Positions 17,269 to 26,684 of a DNA stretch of 56,426 bases are shown piece after piece. Source of the DNA: a virus; the IMG/VR virus record IMGVR_UViG_3300045733_000287, positions 1 to 56,426 of that record; one strand, given 5' to 3'. Position numbers and translations under genes: made by a program. The notes under the pieces were generated by a model, which was not told where the DNA came from, did not search any database, and worked only from the letters and a program-made list of their open reading frames with translations. The first letter of the stretch is position 1. Each line of letters opens with the position of its first letter.

Positions 17269-18450
17269 CTAAAACTTATAAATTACTGTAAATGCTGTTA
17301 CTGAAGCTAATCGCTTCAAAGTGTATATCGTATAACTAACCGGGCTGCCTTCAACTGTAAAAACATAAGTTGATTTTGCAAATCCTGAGATTATTTCAAA
17401 CCCAGAAGGATCCAGAATACTCGTTAAGTCTCCGAATGTAGCCGGGTAAGCAAAGCAGAACCGGGCATCGGTCATTGTGTATTCTAATGTCTGATCTTCT
17501 TTGACCGCATCAATCGGAGTGATTAACTTAACTTCAGTGTCATTTGGTGCGGCACTTGTGACTATTCCGACATACATCGGCGTTCCGGCAATTGGTGGAG
17601 CGGTAACGCCTTCGGATATTCCTATACTATCAACATTTATTCCGATTGCATTTTTCTGAGTTAATTTCATAGAAATCTGATATAATGTGCTGCCGCCAAA
17701 TCGATCCTGCGATATTTCTCCTGATTTGATATACTGAACACCATTGACCATAAATATGTCAAGGCTTGAAGCCATTCCGAGACGTGCTGCCATGTAATCA
17801 GGAATTCCGCCAGTCTTTAGTACCCTTCCGGAATAAAATACTGCAGATAGTATTGTTTTGCTTTGAGATCCTTCAAGTACTTCGCTTTCGTCCGTATCAT
17901 TCGGATCAATATCAATTGCATCAATAAAGAAGTCAAGGTATTTGCCGGTACTTGTAAGAATTGACCAGTCTATAAACCTGTCATCAAGATCTGATTCGAT
18001 CCTGTCAAGGTTGGTATATTTGATATATTTTACGGTCCCTTTTGCAAGTTCCGCTGTAAGATCATAAACATAAACTGGCTCGCTTGTTAAAACATCTGAT
18101 CCCTGAGTTGCTTTGAAATATACTTTCTTATCATAATATGCAGAATCTAAGTTAATTACAAAATTGGTGTAATACCTGATATCAGAACTGCCATAACTTT
18201 TATCGTATGATTCTGTAATTGATTCAATTTCAGTAGTTCCGCAATATGATTTCAGAACAATATCAGTTGCCGCATCGGATTCAAACTGAAGGTATAAGAC
18301 ATGATCTTTGTTAAACTTCTGATAATAAGGCATTACTTTATTATTTCCCTGATACCTATTAGCATGAAGCGTGTTCCACATGTTCGGGTAAGTGTTCGAC
18401 GTTGGAACATTTTTAAAAGTGATGCTATTTAAAATCGAACTGGCTATCAT
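17269..18450 (-). CDS. Probable tail-tip protein
   Basis: 393 residues, beta-rich, with an FDP-free structural-type composition and no catalytic motif that I can see. It follows the large 727-residue tail protein with a 4-base overlap. Distal tail or baseplate role by position. Confidence 0.5.
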   Translation of the reverse strand: MIASSILNSITFKNVPTSNTYPNMWNTLHANRYQGNNKVMPYYQKFNKDHVLYLQFESDAATDIVLKSYCGTTEIESITESYDKSYGSSDIRYYTNFVINLDSAYYDKKVYFKATQGSDVLTSEPVYVYDLTAELAKGTVKYIKYTNLDRIESDLDDRFIDWSILTSTGKYLDFFIDAIDIDPNDTDESEVLEGSQSKTILSAVFYSGRVLKTGGIPDYMAARLGMASSLDIFMVNGVQYIKSGEISQDRFGGSTLYQISMKLTQKNAIGINVDSIGISEGVTAPPIAGTPMYVGIVTSAAPNDTEVKLITPIDAVKEDQTLEYTMTDARFCFAYPATFGDLTSILDPSGFEIISGFAKSTYVFTVEGSPVSYTIYTLKRLASVTAFTVIYKF

Positions 18451-20630
18451 GATACTGGTGGTATATATTTTTCTATAATCGTCAACTCTGCTTTGTCTTC
18501 ATTATTCTTTTTCTTCAGGCTTAATAAATACCCTGAAATTGTGTCGCTGAATGTCAAATATCCCAAAGGATTTGCTGATAATAATTCCAAGTCAGTCTGG
18601 GTAAATAGACATTCAATTGTATGTTTCATCGGTTTAAAGATCGGATCAGCCATGGACGAAACAAGGATATCATCACTCTCAATGATTGTATAATCATCAA
18701 TCCCTGCCGTTCCTGTCGTCTCAAGTGAACTATCCTTATCAGTCTTTTGAAACCTTAATACACTCGCAGCGTCAAGCTTTGTCATTCCGGATTTAATCCT
18801 GTTACCCTGCCTGATCAGCATCCGGGACGGCGTGAAATACCTGTTTAAGAGATCATCTTTAAAAAGACTCGAGCCGTTATCAACTGATATATTCTCAGCT
18901 TTTTCAGGCTTCCAATCGTATGTTGCATCAACCTGAGTTTTGATAATGAAAATATCGCTATCTCCTTTTATATCTCTTGTCTCATCTTCTGTTATAGGGG
19001 TTGACAGGTTATCCAGAATTCCTTTCGTGTCGCCCCTCAGAGGAGAAATGTTCTCAAACTTAGTAGCGGTATTCATTATTGAAGTGCGCCTGTTTGTTGT
19101 GTTCGGTTCGGCCCTCCCGTTTGCGCTCAGGTATTCAAAGCTATCAAAGCCTGACTTCAAATCATTCGGGACCAGTTCCGGCATCACTGCTGACTGGATA
19201 TCGTATTTATTGATTCGTGATGACAGGTCCAGAACTTCAACATCCTGAAAGAAATGAGCGTACTCCTCAATCCTTACCCTCTGATAGTTTTCTCCGGATA
19301 ATGTCTCAATAGAATATCCGATATTCCAGATAGCTTTGAGTGACTTGAATAGATCTTTAAAGTTCAATACAAGTGAGCTACCTTCTGATTCTGGCAATGC
19401 GGGATCATATAAATTTAATCCTCTTTGATTGAGTCCTGATTGAATATGAGCGAACCTTAATTGGTTCTCTGCTATATAAGCACCTGCAGATGAGTTGTAA
19501 ATTATGCCAGTCCTGCCAAAGAAATCTGAATAAAATGGATATTGAACATCCAGAACATGCTGCAGGATCCTTTCAGTTGCTTCATACAGCGGGAATCCTT
19601 CAGTGAGTGTAGACGGAGAAGAAGCAACTTTTTGAGTAACTTCCAATCGCTGAAATACAAAATATGCTGAATATGTTGCATTTATGCCGGGGGAATATAT
19701 GACAAATTTTAAACTATTCCCTTTATCACATTTAACCGTTTTAGTTCCTTCTAAGTAATATATCTGATTGAGCCCTCCAAAACCACCAAGGTCATAGGTT
19801 TCTATTATAGTGCCTGCGGGGTCTGTCTCAAGTAAATGTATAAACCACGGGAATGATCCAACATATCTATCAGTTACATTGACTTCAACCGCCCACCTGA
19901 TTACTAACTCATCATAATTATATAAAGCATCTTTAAAAAACGAGGGGACTGATAATAAATTAGTCTGCTTTGTGACATATTCAACTGTCTGTATTTCCAG
20001 AAATTGGCTCGATACTTTATTTAAAGGTATTGAAGTATAACTAATCGTGCCGTTTATATGGTTCAACTGAAAGCCACTAAGGGAACGCAACATTTTTGCA
20101 TAATAAAATATGTCCGTTGCATCATAGTGTAACCCTTTTAAAAGACCGTTGTAATCTGTAATATTGAAATTACCTATTGACTTTAACTTGGTAATGTCAA
20201 TGTCAATATCCTGCCTGTTATCTAACTTAGTTTGGACTGAGCTGTTGATAGCCTTAACCCTTACACCAAAATTGAACTTACCGACCTTTACCGTCTCATA
20301 AAAGTTGAAATTAACATCAAATGAGTTCGGGAATTCCACATACGCACGTGTAGCGGATTTCCACCAGTAAATTCTGAGTGTGCATTTTGCATTGAGTTCA
20401 TAAGCCTCAAACAAATCTTTAAGCATCTTAGCACCATTCCCGACAAAGGTCAAGGAATCGCATAAAAAAGAAGTAAACACTCCTCCAACTTCCAAGTCCC
20501 TCTTGACTTCAAGTGAGCCTGACTTCCATTCTAATGGCTCCGGGTTGCATGTAACAATATCCGTGGCACTTACTAGCCTGAATAAGTACTTTGCCGGGGT
20601 GTTCGATAATATGTCGTCCGGGAATGCCAT
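18447..20630 (-). CDS. Large tail protein after the tape measure
   Basis: 727 residues. In siphoviruses the genes just after the tape measure encode distal-tail and tail-tip hub proteins, and size and position fit here. The N-terminus (about 1-140) resembles a distal-tail-like beta domain, but I see no signature to name it. Its ATG overlaps the tape-measure stop by one base. Confidence 0.55.
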   Translation of the reverse strand: MAFPDDILSNTPAKYLFRLVSATDIVTCNPEPLEWKSGSLEVKRDLEVGGVFTSFLCDSLTFVGNGAKMLKDLFEAYELNAKCTLRIYWWKSATRAYVEFPNSFDVNFNFYETVKVGKFNFGVRVKAINSSVQTKLDNRQDIDIDITKLKSIGNFNITDYNGLLKGLHYDATDIFYYAKMLRSLSGFQLNHINGTISYTSIPLNKVSSQFLEIQTVEYVTKQTNLLSVPSFFKDALYNYDELVIRWAVEVNVTDRYVGSFPWFIHLLETDPAGTIIETYDLGGFGGLNQIYYLEGTKTVKCDKGNSLKFVIYSPGINATYSAYFVFQRLEVTQKVASSPSTLTEGFPLYEATERILQHVLDVQYPFYSDFFGRTGIIYNSSAGAYIAENQLRFAHIQSGLNQRGLNLYDPALPESEGSSLVLNFKDLFKSLKAIWNIGYSIETLSGENYQRVRIEEYAHFFQDVEVLDLSSRINKYDIQSAVMPELVPNDLKSGFDSFEYLSANGRAEPNTTNRRTSIMNTATKFENISPLRGDTKGILDNLSTPITEDETRDIKGDSDIFIIKTQVDATYDWKPEKAENISVDNGSSLFKDDLLNRYFTPSRMLIRQGNRIKSGMTKLDAASVLRFQKTDKDSSLETTGTAGIDDYTIIESDDILVSSMADPIFKPMKHTIECLFTQTDLELLSANPLGYLTFSDTISGYLLSLKKKNNEDKAELTIIEKYIPPVS

Positions 20631-22984
20631 TAATTTCTCATTAGCCTGTTTAAGTAGATTGTTTGTGAATGACTTGAAGCCTGACCTATCATTCTATTCT
20701 CTTTGTCGAAAATCGCAACCGGTTTGTTTTGAATTGCTTTTCTGACAGATATCATCTCATTCAAAAGCCGTTCATCCGTTATCTGATAGCCGCCTACTTT
20801 CCTGTCTGCCATTCCTATCATCTTTTCCGTTTCCGGATTAGAGAATATCTGAGCTCCTTTGAATTTTGAACCTTCGAAGTATGTAGGCTTTTCAGCTAGT
20901 GCGATATCACCGGAACGCATGAACATTAACTCAGGGCCCGCCTCTCCAAATATACCCCTCTGATCTGCTGACTGAGTACCTTTTGCATATTTCGGAATAG
21001 GCTGAGCTGCAACTAATCCGGCTTGTAATAACCCCATTGCAAGAATCCAGGGAATCATCGGGTTTGCTGCAAACAAAGGAGGCATTGCTGCGGCTGACAT
21101 AACCCCTTTAAATGTGTCAAGAGCTATATTAAATTCAGCCTGTAATTTATCAGCCTTTGCCTGTTTGGTTTTTATTGCATTAGATTTCTTTTCATATTCC
21201 GCTTCGATCTTTTCCTTTTGCGACTCAGTAAGTTTTTTATTGGAGAGTTTCGCCTCTTTTTCTTTGTCGAGATTATTTAATTCCTGATCAAATTTTGCAG
21301 CATTGAGATTGAAAATACCGTTAATAGCTTCGGATGCAAGTTGAAATTCATTATTTCTTAGATCTTCTGCAATTTGTCTTCTTTCCTCAGCCGCATTTCT
21401 TTCATATTCCGTTATTGCATCAGTTTTTTTCTTAGTGTCCTCTGTGATTTGTTTGTTTTGCTGAAGACCGGTCTGTACCTTTTTCATTCCGGATATCTCA
21501 GCTATCTTATTAAATAACTCAAGATCCGTTATCTCTTTATTTTTTTCTTTCTCAACCGACTTATTCCATTTATCCGTCAATGTCTTTTTTAATTTATCTT
21601 CAGCCTCTAAATTATGTTCTTTAAGTTCGGCAACCGCTGTTATAGCAGCTAGTTCCTCTTTATAAAGTTCTTTTTTAGCGGCTGCAATAGTTTTTGCAAC
21701 TCTTATCTGCCGTCCTGCGCTCTCGGTCTCTAATTCAATACTTCTTGCAAGAGCTTGCTGCATTTTTAAATCATCTTCATCTCTAAATTGTCCTGCTTTT
21801 TTCTTTTCATCATTTGCGATAGCGAGTAAAAGTATTTTTCTGTTCTGATTTTTTATTTCATCATCAGTAACTTTATTTTCCAGATCCAATGCTGTTTGTA
21901 ATGCGGCAATCCTTACTTCATGTGATTTAGTTTCGTCAGCATATAATAACCGGGCTTCTTTGATTTGAAGGTTTGCCTCAGCTCTTGGAACTATCATTCC
22001 CCTTTCAAGGTCTTCAAGTTGCTGCATCCCTAAAGTATATTTCTCCATTGCAAATGAAGCCATATCCATCATGGTTCCTACCTCTGTCCATGCAGGACTG
22101 ATCATAGTTGCTAATACAGTCCAAAACTTACCGGCTTTCTTTTCTGGCTTATCAAAAGCGTCAGCCATTTTCTCACCGCCGGAAATAAGTTCACCAGTAA
22201 GGACGCTAAATGCGGCCTTTAATCCCGCAACTTTTCTTTCAAGTAATTCAGCACCTTTTTCAGATTTTGTAAAGAATGCAACTAATGGAGCTGATATTGC
22301 CAAAACGCCCGCAGCGACTAAGGCTCCTGTTGGTCCTATTGCTGCTAATTTAGTTGTGAATCCTTTTACAGAACTAGCGGCACTACCAAGCGGACCCGGT
22401 AAGCTTTCTACTGCATCCGCAATATTTTTAAATGCCCCCGGATAATTACCAACATTCATTTTTAGTTTTACAAGCTCGCTGGAATTAGCCCTTATGGTAT
22501 TGGTATTCTTGTTTATTGTATTATTTATTTCATTATTTCTTTTACTACCCTGCTCAGTTTCAAGGTTTAATTTACGCTGTTCGGCATAGAGTTTTTTGTT
22601 CTCAGCGGTTAGTTTTTCGATACTTCCTATAGCTGCCTTTTCCAGTGTTACCTGATCTTTAAGAGCTTTTGTAGCCTCCTGAGTAGCTATTCTATTTTGA
22701 ATGATAGTCTTTAGCCTTTCATCTTCTGTCTGTTTTAATTTCGCTTCACTAGCCGCCAACTGCTTACCGAGTGCATCCAATTTCTTACCCTCATCGGTTG
22801 TTTGTTTTTGTGCCTTTCCTAAATTGTCAAATGAAATAACATTATCTTTTATCTCTTTACTACTGTCGGAAATAGTCTTAACGAGCGTTAAATATCTCTC
22901 TGATGTTGTATTTAATGTATCATTTAACGAGGTAAGCCCCTTGTTAATCTCATCTATTTGCGCTATCTCCTGACTTTTTGCCAT
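20630..22984 (-). CDS. Tape measure protein
   Basis: 784 residues, mostly helical: a long N-terminal coiled coil, a hydrophobic Gly/Ala segment (about 205-235, GALVAAGVLAISAPLVAF), more charged coiled coil (about 400-620) and a hydrophobic segment around 640-665. The end shows GIFGEAGPELMFMRSGDIAL, typical of tape-measure C-termini. The protein sets tail length and helps DNA entry. At this length the tail is expected to be moderately short, on the usual rise of about 1.5 angstrom per residue. Confidence 0.85.
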   Translation of the reverse strand: MAKSQEIAQIDEINKGLTSLNDTLNTTSERYLTLVKTISDSSKEIKDNVISFDNLGKAQKQTTDEGKKLDALGKQLAASEAKLKQTEDERLKTIIQNRIATQEATKALKDQVTLEKAAIGSIEKLTAENKKLYAEQRKLNLETEQGSKRNNEINNTINKNTNTIRANSSELVKLKMNVGNYPGAFKNIADAVESLPGPLGSAASSVKGFTTKLAAIGPTGALVAAGVLAISAPLVAFFTKSEKGAELLERKVAGLKAAFSVLTGELISGGEKMADAFDKPEKKAGKFWTVLATMISPAWTEVGTMMDMASFAMEKYTLGMQQLEDLERGMIVPRAEANLQIKEARLLYADETKSHEVRIAALQTALDLENKVTDDEIKNQNRKILLLAIANDEKKKAGQFRDEDDLKMQQALARSIELETESAGRQIRVAKTIAAAKKELYKEELAAITAVAELKEHNLEAEDKLKKTLTDKWNKSVEKEKNKEITDLELFNKIAEISGMKKVQTGLQQNKQITEDTKKKTDAITEYERNAAEERRQIAEDLRNNEFQLASEAINGIFNLNAAKFDQELNNLDKEKEAKLSNKKLTESQKEKIEAEYEKKSNAIKTKQAKADKLQAEFNIALDTFKGVMSAAAMPPLFAANPMIPWILAMGLLQAGLVAAQPIPKYAKGTQSADQRGIFGEAGPELMFMRSGDIALAEKPTYFEGSKFKGAQIFSNPETEKMIGMADRKVGGYQITDERLLNEMISVRKAIQNKPVAIFDKENRMIGQASSHSQTIYLNRLMRN

Positions 22985-23595
22985 TAGTTTTCCTCCTCTT
23001 GTGGTTTACTTTGCTTAACCCGATCTTCGGCCATTGCCTTTAATTCGACAAATGTTATCAGTCTCATTGATTCGTTATAAGGCTCCGACATATAATTAAA
23101 GACTGAATAAATGACTTTCGTTAATTTAACCTCCGTTTTTTCCTGTTCCGGGTACATCTCCGCATGCTTATCTATTTTATGCTGGATATAGTCTCTAAGT
23201 TCTTTGACGTTCTCAGGAGCCTTTATTTCAATCCCTGTGTGCTTTTTTACCTCATCTAAGACTTTCTTTAACTGTTCCGATTCTTTATAGTCCTTTTCGA
23301 GTATTATTTTCCATGCGTTGATCCTGGCTTTTATGCCTAATTCAATGTCAACTGCCTTATAAAGTGCCTCAAGTAGTTGTAACCTGCGATATGACATTAA
23401 CTTATCCCATTCGTCCTGAATATTATCTATTGTCTTACCTCCTATTGAATCAAATATCTGCTTAGTTAAGTTTTCAAGTTGCTTGTGAAATAAAAATAAA
23501 GGGACAAACCAGTACTTTTTGAGACAATTGGCATTCTTTGTCGCATCGAGCAGGATGATATCCTTTAATAAAATCTCATGCAATTTTTTGATCAT
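22984..23595 (-). CDS. Tail assembly chaperone-like protein
   Basis: 203 residues, helical and charged, directly before the tape measure with a one-base overlap. That is where tail assembly chaperones lie in siphoviruses. I see no slippery sequence that proves a programmed frameshift. A short reading frame of 11 codons just upstream ends in an ATGA overlap with this start. Confidence 0.5.
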   Translation of the reverse strand: MIKKLHEILLKDIILLDATKNANCLKKYWFVPLFLFHKQLENLTKQIFDSIGGKTIDNIQDEWDKLMSYRRLQLLEALYKAVDIELGIKARINAWKIILEKDYKESEQLKKVLDEVKKHTGIEIKAPENVKELRDYIQHKIDKHAEMYPEQEKTEVKLTKVIYSVFNYMSEPYNESMRLITFVELKAMAEDRVKQSKPQEEEN

Positions 23596-23645
23596 TTCTC
23601 AACTATTGTTTTATCATTTTCTGACATATTAACTGTTTTTAAAAA

Positions 23646-25031
23646 TTATACTGCTATCCTCATTAATCCAAGACTTGACAAAACAATAAGATAAGGAAAT
23701 TCGGCAGGTATCCTGTGTCTATAATCAGATGCGGGTAAATAAAAATTCCACATAACATTATCAATTACTTTAATAGTATTCCACGTAACACCACCATCGG
23801 TTGACTTAGTTAATAAAGCACTATTTGATGTACTAATCCCATTAATATACATAGCAAACAATGTGGAAGTTCCTTCAATAGAAGCAATTTCTGCCCAAGC
23901 CACATTATATTCTTCTGGTGCTATAAATAATCTTGTAAGAGTTGTGTCATTGGTTGATTTCCATATACGATTTGATCCTGCAACATCATCATCACCAAAA
24001 TATCTTACCCCCGGAATACTTGTCATGCTTATAAAACCTGCTGTATATGCTCCTAATGTTGTAGTCCAACTTGCTCCCTCATTATCAGAATAACGACAAA
24101 CTTTTGTTTCACCTGTGGTTACATAAAGTCTTTGTGTTTCAGGATCAATAAATACCTGATGAATATGATGATATGCAGCGAATGTGTCAATTCTTGTCCA
24201 ATTTTCCCCATTATCAGTAGATTTCCATAAATAGGCTGTATCTCCTGCGGTTTCATTATACTCTCCTATGAACATTGTACCATTTGATGCTTGTGCAAAG
24301 TTCCATGGAACTCTAATAAAACCTGAATTTGTTGTCATTACTTTAGACCAATTTGCTCCTCCATCAACAGACCTCCATACATCTGTTCCATCCCCATCCG
24401 TACCACAATTGACAAATAATATTCCATCTTTTGAAACAAAACATGAAAACAAAGTACCAGTAAAAACCTTATCAAAGGTTATCCAGGTATCTCCAAAGTC
24501 TAAGGATTTTTCGACATGATTATTTTTACATCCATACATAACGGCACCCAATAAACAACAACTTGTATGTGCAGACAATACCGTATAAGGAGTAGGGTAT
24601 ATTTTTTCTTTAACAGAAAACGAAGTAAGGCTAAATGAACCGGCTGCATTATCTCCAATAATATAAAGATTATCACTACTTTGAATACAAGGTGCATCAA
24701 AGGTATATGCGGCAACCGGATAGTTTGCATAATCATTAAATGCACCAGAAAATACTGAAGAACCATCTGATGCAGCTAACTTAAATCGTGGTGTTGCTCC
24801 ATCTGTTACTTCAAAAGTAATTCTGTAAATTGTACCTACTCTAATAGGAATGGGTCTGTATAATGCCTTATCATTGCCTGTTGCACCTGAGAACGTAGCC
24901 TTTCCTCCTGATATTGCCCAATTATTTGCAGACAAGCCAAGCCACCCTGTTGTTGCAGAAAATAACCCATTTACAACAATCTCATTCCAAAATATGGATG
25001 CTATACTTGTATATGCAGAGAAATTTATCAT
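23646..25031 (-). CDS. Sialidase-fold (Asp-box) beta-propeller protein
   Basis: 461 residues. The N-terminal 165 residues look like a jelly-roll carbohydrate-binding domain. The rest carries repeated Asp-box motifs (SLDFGDTW, SVDGGANW, STDNGENW, STDGGVTW), which mark sialidase-like beta-propellers. These often bind or cut glycans. I cannot see the arginine triad that true sialidases need, so binding is as likely as catalysis. It lies in the tail block and overlaps the next adhesin by 4 bases, so it probably contributes to glycan recognition on the host surface. Confidence 0.65.
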   Translation of the reverse strand: MINFSAYTSIASIFWNEIVVNGLFSATTGWLGLSANNWAISGGKATFSGATGNDKALYRPIPIRVGTIYRITFEVTDGATPRFKLAASDGSSVFSGAFNDYANYPVAAYTFDAPCIQSSDNLYIIGDNAAGSFSLTSFSVKEKIYPTPYTVLSAHTSCCLLGAVMYGCKNNHVEKSLDFGDTWITFDKVFTGTLFSCFVSKDGILFVNCGTDGDGTDVWRSVDGGANWSKVMTTNSGFIRVPWNFAQASNGTMFIGEYNETAGDTAYLWKSTDNGENWTRIDTFAAYHHIHQVFIDPETQRLYVTTGETKVCRYSDNEGASWTTTLGAYTAGFISMTSIPGVRYFGDDDVAGSNRIWKSTNDTTLTRLFIAPEEYNVAWAEIASIEGTSTLFAMYINGISTSNSALLTKSTDGGVTWNTIKVIDNVMWNFYLPASDYRHRIPAEFPYLIVLSSLGLMRIAV

Positions 25032-26293
25032 AGCGGAACAGAATATTTAGTTTTAAGATAGTTCATTAAGGAATCACTTGTTATAACACTATCAGCAGTT
25101 TTTCTAAGTATTAATTCTTGAAATTCTACATGACCATAAGCACTGCCAGATGTTCCTGCTCTCGCGAGAGTAACGCCCCTCATATTATTTATACCTAAAT
25201 TTTGATTTTCTGCAATTGCATGATCGTTAACCTGTAAAGATGAAGTTGTGTTTCTAAATAATATTCTTATTATAACTCTTTGATCTGCGGCTACAACATT
25301 TATCCATTTTTCAGTACCAGCCGAAACACCTATTGTAGCAACTCCTGTAGTTGAATTTTTAAAAGTTGCCCATCCTGTCGTAAGTCCATCAAAAACTATA
25401 TCATTAATTGTAAAAGATTTAAAATTAATAACCGCATAAAGGAATGTGGGTTGTTGTAATATTACTCCAAAATCTGCCGATTTCATAAAGTCATTAGACC
25501 CATCAAATAATATTCCTGTTTCTGACCAGACTGGTTTAATAGCATCTGCTCCAGCTTGAAGAATAGCCTTTGTTGCGTCACCTAACTTATCCCCCCAACT
25601 TGAAACCCTATTACTACCATCTTTTGTTATGGTTGTTAAATCTGTTGAATCATACCATGCAACGGTATTGCCATCTTCTGCAATATTGTTTGTAATTACT
25701 TGATTAATTAATGCGGCAGCATTACCACCATTCATTATCCTGAGTTTATTATTTGCAGGAACTACATAAGATACTTTAAGTATATCAAAATAAATTACAG
25801 GAGTACTCAATGTTAAGGTAACAGTATATCCTGCTATAACAACTGAACTAATAGTATGATCTATAACTGTAAAATCAGTTGTAGTTGGTACTGAAGCATA
25901 ATCTAAAATATTATTATAAACCAATCTTAATTTAGTAGGTGTTAAATTTTCTACTATTGCAGAAACAAGTGCAGGAATATCAGATGATGCTGAAACATTT
26001 ACATAACGAACTCTATAATAATATGTAGTTGTATATGCTGTTACATCTGTATCTGTATAAGTAGATACACCTGGTGCAACTGCCGCTTTTTCAAACCAAG
26101 TATAACTATTAAATGATTTTTCAATAATTATATATGAAAATGAAGATGAGCCATGATTAACCCACGATAAATCAATTTGTGAATCAGAAACAATATCTAT
26201 TGTTAAATCAGAGGGAAAGTGTGAAGTCCAGTAACTCTGCTGACTCGTGCCTATTGTAGATACATGTGTCCCTATATTGGCAATAGTACTCAT
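25028..26293 (-). CDS. Adhesin-like protein with FN3 and LamG-like domains
   Basis: 421 residues. A fibronectin-type-III-like domain (about 28-115; IDLSWVNHGSSSFSYIIIEK ... TTTYYYRVRYV) is followed by a SwmB/Ig-like stretch and a C-terminal concanavalin/LamG-like domain (WYDSTDLTTIT ... LFDGSNDFMKSADF). These are typical carbohydrate- or surface-binding modules. Part of a four-gene cluster of putative surface-binding tail proteins. Confidence 0.6.
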   Translation of the reverse strand: MSTIANIGTHVSTIGTSQQSYWTSHFPSDLTIDIVSDSQIDLSWVNHGSSSFSYIIIEKSFNSYTWFEKAAVAPGVSTYTDTDVTAYTTTYYYRVRYVNVSASSDIPALVSAIVENLTPTKLRLVYNNILDYASVPTTTDFTVIDHTISSVVIAGYTVTLTLSTPVIYFDILKVSYVVPANNKLRIMNGGNAAALINQVITNNIAEDGNTVAWYDSTDLTTITKDGSNRVSSWGDKLGDATKAILQAGADAIKPVWSETGILFDGSNDFMKSADFGVILQQPTFLYAVINFKSFTINDIVFDGLTTGWATFKNSTTGVATIGVSAGTEKWINVVAADQRVIIRILFRNTTSSLQVNDHAIAENQNLGINNMRGVTLARAGTSGSAYGHVEFQELILRKTADSVITSDSLMNYLKTKYSVPL

Positions 26294-26634
26294 TCGCTTA
26301 TCTGATCTTTCGTTTTATAACCATGCAAGCTTCCTGAAGTCAGATCTACACTTGTTATAATATAACCATCTGCACGGTAAATAACCCCGGCAAATAGTCC
26401 CTGAGTAATGTCATTGCTGATTATTGCGGATATATCAACCTCAACGGCTCTTATCTCTGCCAATGTTGTTACCTCTGCCTTTAAAGCAACGCCTTTTATG
26501 GCATTAATAACCGCACCGTCCGAAGCATTGAAACCCCAGAATTGTTTGTCAATGACCGCATCCGTGCCGGAAATATCAAAACTTCCTCCCCTTGCGAGTG
26601 CTTCATCTAATGAGCCGTCATACTTTAGTATCAT
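26290..26634 (-). CDS. Small tail-associated protein
   Basis: 114 residues, mixed alpha/beta, no domain recognised; overlaps the adhesin start by 4 bases. Confidence 0.5.
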   Translation of the reverse strand: MILKYDGSLDEALARGGSFDISGTDAVIDKQFWGFNASDGAVINAIKGVALKAEVTTLAEIRAVEVDISAIISNDITQGLFAGVIYRADGYIITSVDLTSGSLHGYKTKDQISE

Positions 26635-26684
26635 GATCTTTGTTTTTAAGTGAATATTTTATATATCTTTTTAATCATTTCATC

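Noticed and set aside
23594-23627. 11-codon ORF before the tail assembly chaperone gene (MSENDKTIVEK)
   Set aside because: It has an ATGA overlap with the next start, but it is too short to support as a gene without other data.
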